Shown: piece after piece, positions 35,077 through 46,142 of the stretch
How the letters are laid out: each line of letters starts with the position of its first letter
Numbering within the stretch: position 1 is the first letter of the stretch
Assembly (NCBI GenBank): GCA_019914995.1
Contig: CM034141.1
Coordinates: forward strand, 5,124,001-5,188,000
DNA from: Acanthochlamys bracteata
Lineage: Eukaryota > Streptophyta > Magnoliopsida > Pandanales > Velloziaceae
DNA length: 64,000 bases
Direction: 5' to 3'
The notes under the pieces: model-generated
Told to the model about the DNA's origin: nothing
Databases searched by the model: none
Seen by the model: the letters and a program-made list of their open reading frames with translations, nothing else
Position numbers and translations under genes: made by a program

Positions 35077-35328
35077 GGGATGCGTTTGGCTTTCCATTTC
35101 TCCAACAAAATTTTTTAATTTTTTATTTCATATTTTTCAATATATATTTTATAAGTACATAAAAATTTATTTAAAATTTTAGAAAGTGTAACGTAATGAG
35201 ATCTTTTTATTATATATTTTTGTTATTTTTTTAAAAATAAAAAATATAAAACTTATTTTCTGAAAAAAATAAAAATATTTTTTATTTAAGAAAATCTTCG
35301 ATTTCATAAGTATTTTTAAACACATCCC
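35077..35328. mobile_element. MITE with GGGATGCGTTTGG ends
   Basis: The left end is GGGATGCGTTTGGC. The right end, reverse-complemented, is GGGATGTGTTTAAA. The 252-bp AT-rich core is typical of the local family. It lies about 500-770 bp upstream of the EMSY-like start codon. Confidence 0.6.
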
Positions 35329-35795
35329 AGGTGAAGTAAAGCAAATCGTTACAATTTTCATCCATAATTATCAACTTGGGCCGAGCATAGCAAGCCCATA
35401 TTTGATCTGTGTAATTTTAGCCCGAAGTAGCCCGTTTCTTAGGGAATCAACGACAGCGGAAACTAAACGGACCCACATAAACGATTGATTGGTAAACTTT
35501 GTGTTTCGTGTTTGGATGAAAACACGCAAACCTCTCCTGTTCCGGGGGTCGTGGGTTCTCGCCGGAACTCAAACGTGGAATCAACTGAATTGAAATCCTG
35601 CGTTTCAAGTCCGCCAACTCTCGGCGGCGCTCTCTCTAATCTCCAACATATTTCCCAATTTTTCATCTGTTATTCCACGAATTCTCTCTTTCAGCGATCT
35701 TGAAAGCTTGGCAATTGACAATCTGAGAAGTGTGACAGGAAATAGCGGTGGAAGTTTGGCCAGATCTCGAGATTTTTGGATTCCGCTAGGGGAGC

Positions 35796-35798
<3 letters not shown>

Positions 35799-35826
<28 letters not shown>
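35799..35826 (+). repeat. poly-T tract in the EMSY-like leader
   Basis: An uninterrupted run of 28 T ends 18 bp before the start codon at 35845, so it lies in the 5'UTR of the EMSY-like mRNA. Confidence 0.8.
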
Positions 35827-35844
35827 GAATTTGAGGTTCTGGAG

Positions 35845-38800
35845 ATGGAGTTTGGCCCTTCAGATAGCAGCGGTAAGTAGAATTTTACTTGTTTTTGGTT
35901 TTAGATGATTGGGGTTTTCGAAAGTCGGAGTTTTTGGTGGAGGGAGGGATATAAGTAGATTAGGGTTCGAGTGAGTGTTGGAGAACCTGCAAAATGAGTA
36001 GATTTTGGAACTTATTTAGTTAGGGTTCATGAAAATATATTTTTTTCTTTTTAAAGAATTTTGGTTATGGAAATGGAGTAGCAACATAGTCATAAATTTA
36101 ACAATTTTGGCTAACTTTTTTTGGTAGAAATATTATATAGAAGTGATATTTGCTGAAGTAGTGAAACTTTTCAGATTGTCGAAGGCCATAGTCATTGATT
36201 GATACTTATCTTTGGTTCTTTGGTGACTTTATTCGTTGAAGTATGACGCTTTTTGTATATGTGCATCCGCATGTTTTAGCTGACAATGGGGGTTCCCCCA
36301 ATGGTCGAAAACTTACTGTAATGCTTCAGTTCTATATATTTGCTTGAGGCATCTTAAACTTGTATCCTAGATAACACTTGAGTTTAGTACATTTCTTAAA
36401 GGTTCGTTTGATGGCATTTCTGTGGTATGCATGGTTTCAAATTAGCTTGGTTTTGTGTTTACCTCTGCAGGAGCAGATAAAGAATTTTACCTGAAATTGG
36501 ACTCGGTCGGTTTAATTGCAAAGTACAAAACCAGTGCTTGTTTGTAATCTTAGAGTACTCTGATGGATTCTCCTGGATCTTCCAGGCTATTTCTCTTCTA
36601 TTCTTTCTTCTGATTTAAATGATGTTATAGAGATTGGATCTTCCACGCACTTTCAAAAGTGTTGTAGATTGATAGTTTCTAGTTGCAATCAACAGGTACA
36701 GACAATGATCTTCCACCATCCCATCAGAATAGGGGTCCTAGAGCAGGACGCATAATTGGGAACGGAAGAACATCTATAGCTCCTCACTATCCCAGGGTAC
36801 AAAATGATATGGAGATTCAAATTCATCAACTTGAACAAGAAGCATATTGCTCAGTTCTTCGTGCATTTAAGGCCCAATCCGATGCCATCACCTGGGTAAA
36901 TAAATGTTCAAAGTGGGACAATATTGCTACCAACATCGGTTTATGTGCACGTACCAACCTCATGAAATATAATTTTTCAGGAGAAAGAAAGTTTGATAAC
37001 TGAGCTCAGGAAAGAGCTGAGAGTGTCTGATGAAGAGCATAGAGAACTATTAAATAGGGTCAATGCTGATGACATTATTCGGAGAATACGGTGAGCAAAT
37101 GGCTGACTTGGTATCAGTTACATGGACAAAAACATCCTTAAAGAGTGTTTTTGAACTCAATAATTTACAATGTGTCATTATTTACATAGGGAATGGAGGA
37201 AGTCTGGTGGTGTGCGAACGGGTTTAATTAACAATCCTCAGCCTGTTCATGATGTACCTAGTCCCACTGTCTCAGCATCTCGCAAAAGACCAAAAATATC
37301 TCAGTCAATACCTCCTCTATCTGTGGGTGCAATATCACCTGCGTTACACACACAACCTTTTGCAGCTTCAAAGCAGCCCTCAACTTCAGGTGCTAAAAGA
37401 GGACAACCTGGAGGACCGAAGGGCAAGAAGACAAAATCGGTATGTTAACATTGGAAATAAGCATGATCCAACATAAACTATATGCAACAGCTTAGTTCTT
37501 TTATTTTTTCTGCTTTCCTAGATATATCTGACTTCTTATGTTCTATTAAGGGGTCAACAACTCCTGGTGCTTCCACATTGAAATCAGCTCAGCACCCATC
37601 TACAGGTCCAACTGGGAGGGGCCAAGCTACAAGTAGGGCTACTATGGATGCAGCTGACGGTGCAGCTTATGACCCACTCATAGGTCGCAAAGTGTGGACT
37701 AGATGGCCCGATGATAATAGCTTTTATGAGGCTGTTATAACTAACTACAACCCTTCTGAGGTCTGTTGGACTGTTGAGATGACCTTCTATATTAAGTTTG
37801 TGTTGCATATAAGCTTACATTTCCAAAATCATTGTCAGGGCCTGCATTTTCTGGTTTATGATATGAACACAGACCATGAAACTTATGAATGGGTTAATCT
37901 CAAAGAGGTAATTATCTCCTTTCTTTGGTCCAGTGCTAGGTAGTTATCGATTCTTCTTTATCTTGAATGAGTGTATGTAAACCATATGTGTCATGGACAA
38001 AGTATTCCATTTAAATTTTCTGGATGTTTTTTCATATAGTGTATAAGCTATCTCTTCCATGGTAATGCTACCATTTCATGTGAGCTGTTTGATTTACATT
38101 TAAACAACTAAGAAGTTTATGAAAGAGAAACTTCTATGTTATTTATCCACTATCTCTGGAATTATATTAATTTTGAAATAGTTATCTTACTAAGGAGTTC
38201 AGTTGACTTGGTCCAAATGCTTTGTAATCCTTGTTTGCTCCGACAAAGTAAAAATGTTAGTTCAATATCACTTCACCCATTTCATGTATACAGGAGATTT
38301 ATAAAAATACTCATCTGCTTTATGACGAGTAATCAGATCGGTGTTAATATCTTTCTTATTTGTTTATCTTATGTCAACTGCTGGCATAGTATTTGGTGTG
38401 CGTGCCTTTTTTTGCGATCTGAAAAGTGAAAAGTCTGTTCGAGCAAAGAAAATCTTATTTACGACATTAGAATTGTATTAATGAAAATTGAAGTTGTCTA
38501 TCTGATTATAGTTTCAGCAAATTTTCTTTGTCAAGGTTTTTGCCAATCTTGCATGTTGGTTAACAACTTTCAAGATCACGTGGGAAGATTTGCTCTCCCT
38601 CGTGATATTCCTTAAAAGCTTTACCGTTCGAGGCCTCTGTGATAGTATTTATATTTAATATTGGTGATGCTTGGCAGATATCTCCTGAAGATATTCGATG
38701 GGAAGGTGATGATCCTGGAATTTCACGCCAAGGGGCTCGTGGTGGAGTAGGCCGGTCATCGAAGAAGCCTAACAGCCGAGTTGGTCCTATTCCTGGTGCA

Positions 38801-39793
38801 GGCAGGGGAAGAGGAACACTCAAGAACCACTCCAAGAAAGAGCTTCTTCTACCACAAAATGGGATTGGCAAAAAGAATCCCAATGAGATTGAAATTCTTC
38901 ATACAGATACCTTAATAAAGGAGGTAGACTCGACGTCTATGCAACTATTATTTCTGTTGGACTTCTATAGAAAGGAACTCTCTCATTTGCTCAGGTACTG
39001 GCTTTAACTAGGTGGAGAGGGTTTTTAACGCAAGCCATCCTGATCCTCAAGAAATTGAGAAGGCTAAGAAATTGTTGAAGGTAGGAAGTCACCAAGCTTA
39101 AGATGTTTGTTAGCCACCACTATATTCTTTAGCTAAATTGTTCTGAATCTTGCTGTAACAGGAGCATGAGCAATCACTCATTGGTGCCATTGCAAGGCTT
39201 GCTGAGGCTTCTGATGGTGAAAGTGGTATGGTATTATTTTTCATTTTTCATCCATTTATGTACTAGTTCATTTCATAGTTTATACTTAAAAGTAGATGTT
39301 TTACTTGACCAAATTTATGTGTATTTGCCTTCTAGACAAAAGTATATTAGATGCACAAGATCTCCATGAAAGAAATTATCAGCAAGTTATTTCGAGCTAG
39401 AACCATTTCTGTTAAAATGTATGATCAGGCAATTATTAGGTGTAACACTTATATTTTCCAATAACATCATTATAAAATGTTGCAAATGCCCGCCTTTGAT
39501 TAGTTTTTTGATAAGTGCTTTGGGTGACTGCGTATATTTAGCAGCTTCGTTTATAATGCTAATGCCAGTGCATCTTTTTGGTTGAAACAGAAGAGGGTGA
39601 GCACCAGTTATCACACGGACAATCTATGGATCGTGATCAGGGCTGGAGGACTAGGCAGTACACTGGCAACCAGCATGGTGCAAATTATGAAGATGGCATG
39701 ATGGGTAGTGGTAGAGAAGGCTCAGAGGATCACATGGCAAAGGATGGTGTTGCTTCTGCCTATCGCCAAGGTCGGGACGATGATGACATTTAA
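35845..39793 (+). CDS. EML3: EMSY-LIKE histone-reader protein (ENT + Agenet/Tudor), EML3-like
   Basis: Ten exons (35845-35872, 36696-36895, 36981-37090, 37190-37439, 37551-37760, 37839-37907, 38678-38923, 39012-39080, 39162-39225, 39591-39793), all with GT/AG borders, keep one frame of 482 residues. The start [10 protein letters not shown]...DLPPSHQ matches the EMSY-like N-terminus. The ENT domain (about 49-130) contains [20 protein letters not shown] and [17 protein letters not shown]. The plant Agenet/Tudor-like domain (about 236-298) contains [11 protein letters not shown] and ends ISPEDIRWE. After a basic linker, a helical region (about 365-410, [18 protein letters not shown]) precedes an acidic, Gly/Asp-rich tail ending DDDDI. 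Arabidopsis EML proteins bind modified histone H3 tails and act in immunity and seed development. The EML3 placement rests on remembered similarity. The gene converges on the bromodomain gene, 243 bp between stops. Confidence 0.93.
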
Positions 39794-40036
39794 GTGCCCA
39801 TCTAGTTGACGAAGTTTGCTGTGAGAGTAGACAAGCCCCACCACCCCTATGAATTAGGTGTTTATTGTTTTAACCCTGCAAGAAATTGTTGTAGGCTCTC
39901 CACCTGTTGTAGATTTCCTGTAGCATAAGATAGGGTTGCAGCAAGGTATTCATGTCCATTTCCGTCCAGTAAATTACACCATGATGTCCGGATGGCTTTG
40001 TAAAATATTTAGCAAGTTGTAAAATGTAAAGCTACT

Positions 40037-43000
40037 TCACCGGCGTCCACGCTTTCTTGGCCGTGGAAGTGGTGTCTCTGCCTCCTCCCTCAGTCTCTTG
40101 GCTGGCGCTGTGGCTGCCATTTTTGGCGGCCTCCCAAGCCTCTTTGATAAAGTGTTTTTCTCTGCAGCAGCAGCAGCTGCCGTAGCACGCCTAGTAGCAG
40201 CTCCACCTTGACAACCATCTTTCCGACCATCTCCTTTACACCCTTTCTTTTGCTTTGCAGCTTTGCCACTGCTAGAACTAGGTAAACTTTTTGAAGATTC
40301 TGCTGCAATCCGCTGCTTCACCCTGCTCAAGAGTTCTGAGGAGTTCCCTTTCTTCGTTCCAACGCTATTATTGTTCTTTGCGCTCCCACTATTGTTGTTG
40401 TTGCTATTCTTTTTTCCTGCCTTGGTAGATACTGGTACCTCAGGCTTACTATCTGCTGACGGCACGGGGGACATTGCATTGCCAGAAGGATTGGAGCTTT
40501 TCGGCAGACCCTTACCGGCCCTGGACTTGTTAGTCCTGAGGCCTTTAGTGCTGGGATGCGACGACGGTCTATCCCTCTCTCTCTTCTTCATCTTAATACT
40601 TAGCACCTCGTCATCTTCGTCCTTCTCTTTCTCTCCATCTTCTTCCTCTTGCTCTTTCTCCTCATCTTCTCTACTGACAGCAGGCTTCTCCCTCCTCCTC
40701 CTCCTCCTCCTCCTCCTTAACTGCCATGGCAGTGATCGAACCACGCTTTCGGCAAGCAACCATCGGCGCTGACAGTGAGCACATCTTCTTGACTAGAGAG
40801 AAGCCATCGCTGCGTTCCCCTTTGACATTAGCAGCCACAGGCAGCGGCAAGGATGGCGTTGATGAGGTCTCATCCTTTGAAGATCGTTCCGATGACGGAG
40901 GGAAGAAAGCAGCCATTTCTTTGGTGACCAAACGCCGGAGTTCAGCTGCAGCAGAGAACTTTGATGAGTCCTTCGGAAAGAAGAGTGATGCATTGGCGCA
41001 GAGGAGGAGGAGGTCACGGAAGAGCTCCGCAGGGGAGTAAGAGACGCCTGAATCGAGCTTTGCGCGCAATGTCTCCAGGTCTACGTGCCGCCGTATTAAG
41101 TTCCTATATCCCGGACTCTCCTGTATGGTACAAGAATGCATCAGATTACTAAGTAGCTGTCTGGCAATTTTCAAAAAATAATTTTTAATTTTATATTTTA
41201 CGTAATTTATTTTAATTTTAAAATATATAGAAAAATATATATATATATATATATATTTATTTATTATTATTATTTTGTATAAAAAAATAAAATTTACTTT
41301 TTAGAAAAATCAACAATATTTTTCGTTTAAAAAAAAATATTTGTTAAGAACAATTTCAAACAGTCCTAAAAACTCCCCGAATCTAAAACACTAGCTGATT
41401 GCAATTTAATTTGTCATTACAATAAAGAAGTGTTTACTTTAAAGTAAATTTTCTTTAAAAATAAGTTTAAAAAATAAAGTTAATTAAAAATATTTTTAAA
41501 AATAATTTTTATATTTATTTTATAATAAAACTTAATTTTAAAAATTAAATTATTTTGATAGAGTGATTTTGAAAAAATGAATTGGTGAATTGATAAAGAA
41601 GCCCTAAACGAAAATTTTGGGATGTATTTCACACAAAACAAATGGTGATTAGCAGGGAAAGCGTTGGCCACTACGTGAGAACTCCCTTAAATTTGGCCAA
41701 GCTCCAGTCTGGAGGTACACACAAGAACCTTTCTCTATTGCGTCAAGTGGAGAAACAACATACGCTTTACGTGTACTGGGACCCTCCTATCCGTGAATCA
41801 CACGACTAATGAATTTCAAGTAAATGAATATAAGTAAAAAATCAAATAAATTTAAAAACAACAACTGCTATAGGTAGCTGTATTAAAAACAACTCAATAA
41901 CCAAATAGCAGGCATTCAATCAACCCACTAGAATAAACAATTTTAACACAGCTATGCTTGAATCGGGTAGGGAAAATATTGACCATTCTTGAGCACATCC
42001 AAAGAGACCATGACGCTACAAATGAACACGTGGAAGAACGCTATGGTTAACCAGAAGCTTTGTTTAGGATTGGCATTGTGAGAAAACAAACTACTAAAAC
42101 ATTATTTTAAATTTAAATTAAATTATACTTTACAAAATAGTACAAAGTATTATTATATAATCACAAAATAATTTATTTAAATAGTTTAAGAAATTTAATT
42201 TTTTAAAGTTATTTCAGCGACTTCAAATCCTGCCCATAATTTTGAACTTCTGTTACTACTTACTATCCAAACTCACAACCATCTGATTAAAATCAAGAGG
42301 AGATCAGCAACCGCTGTTTTCGTCGTCCACACACCAGGCAAAAACAAACACTCGCAAACCCTAGCAGATTTAATGTCAGCAACTACAAATATTCCTTCAA
42401 TCAATCTAAACTTTAATATCTTAATTATTACATACATTAGTTTTCTTTTATAAGACAATAAAGATTTTTCGTGAAAAATTCAGTTTTCAGTTAATTATAC
42501 TCTTTAAATATGTTCGTTCACAATATGAAGCTTGTATTTAACTTCATTTCATATTCCAGTTAATCAATTTTTCTAGCGCTAGTAATAATAATTAGTTCAG
42601 GTTCATCACGTCTTCTCAAAGGAAACGACTACCAATTCAGACGTTCCCCGTTCGCTTCCTTTTCGTTCTAAGTTTTTCTAATAATAATTTTTCTTATTTT
42701 ACTTAATTACAAAAGCCGCGTCACTACAAGTCATGAATGAAACTTTAAATTTCTTCCGTTCAAACTTCCAAATTTCGTTTCCACACGCGTTTCACCTACC
42801 CTTTTCCCCACCCATCGTCAAATTTTCTTATAAACGTTTTATTTTCATTAGAAAAATAAGTGAGAGAAGGGAAGATCTAGAGAAAGAGAGGAAAACGAAC
42901 GCACCTGGCTCTCAAGCCGGTGCTCAAAAACAGCTCCAGACTCGCTCGACCAGATCAAGTCGAAAACTGAGACCAAAGGTTCAGATCTACTAGAATCATC

Positions 43001-44122
43001 CTCCTTAACAGTTGATGCTACATCAGCATCCGGCTCAAGCCGAGCCACGCCTCGACTTCGTCTCCCGCCGCGCCGCCGCCTCGAAAGGCTTGCTGAGCTC
43101 TGTACATCACTGCTCTCCCTCGACTCGTCGGCTGACTCAGTCCCCGCCTTCGTGACTCGGACCTGGTCAGCTTCCGAGTTTTCGTCACCGGCTGTAACCG
43201 GTTGATAAGCCGGTTCAATTTGTGGATCCGGAACGGTACCTTCACCACCCGGTCTTCTAACTTCTTCTTCCCGCTTCGAATGGGTCGAGTTCGATTCTTT
43301 ACACGAGCCACCAGATATCCGTCCTTCCAACGATCCAGCAATTCTACGCCCTCCTGCCTGGGGATCCGGTCTATGACCGCCGCCATCGCCACCCGTCTTC
43401 GACGGTTCTCTTTGTTCTCGCTCCCGTTCTTCTTTCAACCGCTTCACTTTTAATTCCAACGACCTTAAAATAAACACAATGTTACGAATTCAAATTTTTT
43501 GAATAAGCGAATAAATTCGACCGAAAATGAAAATTTTTTCAATAAATAGGTACAGTTACTAGTTAACTAAAACATATGCACTTATATTATTAGCAAGACA
43601 AACTAAAACTGAAAGATGTCGATTGTATAACGAAGACAGTGAGCGGATTAACAATTACGGAACAACTCCGCTTAAAAAAATTAATAAAAACGAATCGAAA
43701 TGGAAAAGTAAATATCATTGATCGGAGAAATACTTGATGGAATCGTCGGAGCGCTTGACTTGAAGACGGAGCTCGGCAACACGCAGTCGCCGGAGTTCAT
43801 CAAGCCAAGGTACTGAGTCGATTTTATCTCCCTCCTCCACCGCCGTCTCAGTAGCGAACTCGGCGGCGGCCACATCTCCAGCGAACCGGCGCTGTAGAAG
43901 ACGAAAATGTTCTTCGCAATCCTCGGCTGTTAGCAGGTTCGCGGAAGGCACGCGTGAACGGACCTCAATAGCTACAGAATCCCACCGCGCGGCACCGTGA
44001 CGGCGTACAGCGTACGCCAGAAGAAGTTCTTCTAACGTTCCCCACCAGATCTCACCCGCCACCGTCTCTTTCGCCGGCGAATCTTCGCCGCCGGCGATCG
44101 CCGTTTGATCGCCGCCGGTCAT
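40037..44122 (-). CDS. Myb-like/bromodomain chromatin protein, with one-base frameshift at a GAG repeat
   Basis: Three exons on the minus strand: 44122-43734 (donor AA|GTATTT), 43463-42905 (ends CAG|GTGCGT) and 41120-40037. Exon 1 has a Myb/SANT-like domain (about 26-81, WGTLEELLLAYAVRRHG then AEDCEEHFRLLQRRF). Exon 2 holds a coiled-coil start and the first bromodomain helix (FDLIWSSESGAVFEHRLESQ). Exon 3 completes the bromodomain (GYRNLIRRHVDLETL, ELFRDLLLL, ANASLFFPK). The usual acetyl-lysine-binding Asn of a YN motif seems to be Phe here, so the pocket may be atypical. The C-terminus is basic with an AT-hook-like GRPPK and an RPRKRGRR tail. Exon lengths sum to 2032 nt, one more than a multiple of three. 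The frame changes around 40690, just after (GAG)n, where one extra G is the simplest explanation. Without it the protein would be 676 residues. Intact relatives are plant nuclear bromodomain proteins such as At2g42150 and At2g44430. Confidence 0.88.
40690..40717 (-). repeat. coding GAG microsatellite with frame shift
   Basis: A run of GAG triplets on the minus strand (CTC on the plus strand) encodes poly-Glu. Immediately downstream the bromodomain protein frame switches from one ending GEACCQ-stop to one continuing EKPAVSREDEEK. This is a slippage-prone site and also a common place for sequencing error. Confidence 0.8.
41153..41366. mobile_element. Tourist-like MITE inside the bromodomain gene intron
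   Basis: A 214-bp AT-rich element is flanked by TAA on both sides (41150-41152 and 41367-41369). Its right end, reverse-complemented, reads GGACTGTTTGAAATTG against left GTAGCTGTCTGGCAATT. It sits about 30 bp from the acceptor side of the 1784-bp intron, upstream of exon 3 in the sense of transcription, and has an (AT)n run at about 41235-41258. Confidence 0.6.
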
Positions 44123-44142
44123 GGCAGCACATATATAAGCTG

Positions 44143-46142
44143 ATGATAACTTCCCGCGCTAGGGTTTTCTCAAATCAGGTTAACGTGCTCTCGCGCCGGC
44201 TTTGCTTCTCTCTCTCTCTTCCCAAAAGTTTCACGTTTGTTATTTTTCGTTCTTTTCTCTTATTCGATTCAATTATATATACCGTCAATCATCCACCAGA
44301 TGAGCTCAACAACCCAAAACAGCGTGCTATAGCTTTAACTAATAAAACTATTTTAAAACTTTCTAATAAGCAATTGGCTTACGTGTGTTTTTGTTTTGTG
44401 GATGGTATATGTTAAGTTGCTGTGGATTATTTTATTTAAAACTTTTTAAGAGAGGAAATCGATGGGTTCAAGTTAATTAATTTTACTGGCAGCAATATAT
44501 TTTCTATAATGCCCTTCCGTATTTTGTTTATTTACGTTCTAAGATCCAAAGCGTTTGAAATTAACATGGAAGGAAGACGAGAATGAATGGACTAAAATGA
44601 CCTTATAATTTACAAAGAGATCTTCTGCGTGATCGGAAGCAGCGGACAGGAAACGAAAGGAATAACGTTCAAATATATTAATGTGATGTTTAAAAATGCT
44701 TATTAAAAAATTTCGAAACTAAAATTATTTGAAAAATAAATCTTATTTTTTAATTAAAAATAATATTAAGATTTTATAACATAAAAATTTTTATACTTTT
44801 AAATTAAAAAATATTCTTAAAAAAATTTAAAATATAAAATTAAAACTTTAAATAATAATAAAAATAATAGACACTTAAATATGTTGTTAGCGATTCACTT
44901 TTGGCTGATGTGTATTGTGGTTGTTGGTACGAAAGGATTTATAGAAGATTATTAGAAGTTGGAATTGTACAGATTTTTTTGATCTTTGCCAAGATTGACA
45001 TTTCAGTTTTAGCTTCTAGTGCATGTTTGAAATTGCTTATTAATCTCAATAATTTTTTAAATTTTAAAAACTTATACATAAATTTAGATTCTTTTAATTT
45101 AAAAAATACAGATAAAATATAAATTATAAAATAATTATATATCTAATTTTGATACTTTATAAAATTTATAAAATAATATATCTAAAAGTTCTTTTTTTCA
45201 AATTTCTTTTTTAATAAACACTTTAAAATACTTTCACCCAATTCACGAAAATTAAGAAAATATTTGGGAACAACTTTAAAAATATTTTTTTATTTAAAAA
45301 ATAATAAAAAAAGTTTACGATGTTAAATATTTTTGTAATTTCTAAATTTTAAAAATAAAATCAAAATAGAAACCAGTTAAAAGCACTCCAAATATTACAT
45401 AACTGTTATTCAAAAATTAACCATTGAATAATAAATAGCAAATTTTATGACGTAAAGTTTATTTTAACTTTTTAAATTTTAAAATAAATTTCATAAAAGG
45501 TATAAAATTTTTATTAAAGAACATACAATAAAAATTTAAAATAGTAAGTAGAAGAAAAATAAACTCAAACATTTTCTTATGAACTACAATGATGCTATTC
45601 AAATTTGAGAGAATAACTACCGGTATGTTTGGGTACATGGATAAAAAATAAAAATAAATAAATAAAAAAATAAAAAAATAGATAGGAAAGAATATGTATA
45701 TTTAGATATATAAATAAGAATAACAAGTTAACTATGTTCGAATAGATAGTTAAATAAATAAATAACAGAAGTAAATTTTTTAGAAATAACTAAAGTACTT
45801 TTTTTATTTATATTAATCTAACTTTTATTAATATAACTTTAAACTAATTTTATTAGTATAATTTTAATTAATTTTATTAATATATAACTTTTAGATTAAT
45901 TTTCTATACTAATCTAATTTTATATAATATTATATATAATTTAATAAAATTAAAGCAAGAGATTATGTGCATGCAAACCTCTGTCACTGAGACTGGAAGA
46001 ATAATAGATAAAAGCGTACACATGCTGTTTCCTACCTAATTGATATAACTTCATGAACAATCAATGCATAACACAAGAGCCAACAGCAATAACAAAAAAA
46101 AATATTCATGAGACTCAAAACTTGTTTTGTATCAAAGAATTA
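44143..46142. other. AT-rich intergenic DNA with MITE-like blocks
   Basis: After the bromodomain gene promoter (a TATATA stretch near 44130) there are MITE-like blocks. They lie near 44675-44885, 45259-45397 (ends AATATTTGGG and, reverse-complemented, AATATTTGGAG) and 45628-45960 (similar to 9747-10328, inverted). No supported gene. The frame at 44143-44415 is antisense leader sequence. Confidence 0.45.

Noticed and set aside
40263-40772. 169-residue plus-strand Leu/Ser-rich frame
   Set aside because: Antisense shadow of the low-complexity acidic and basic tail of the bromodomain gene.
45960-46040. Possible miR156-like stem (CTCTGTCACT)
   Set aside because: No matching star arm nearby and only a partial match to the mature sequence.
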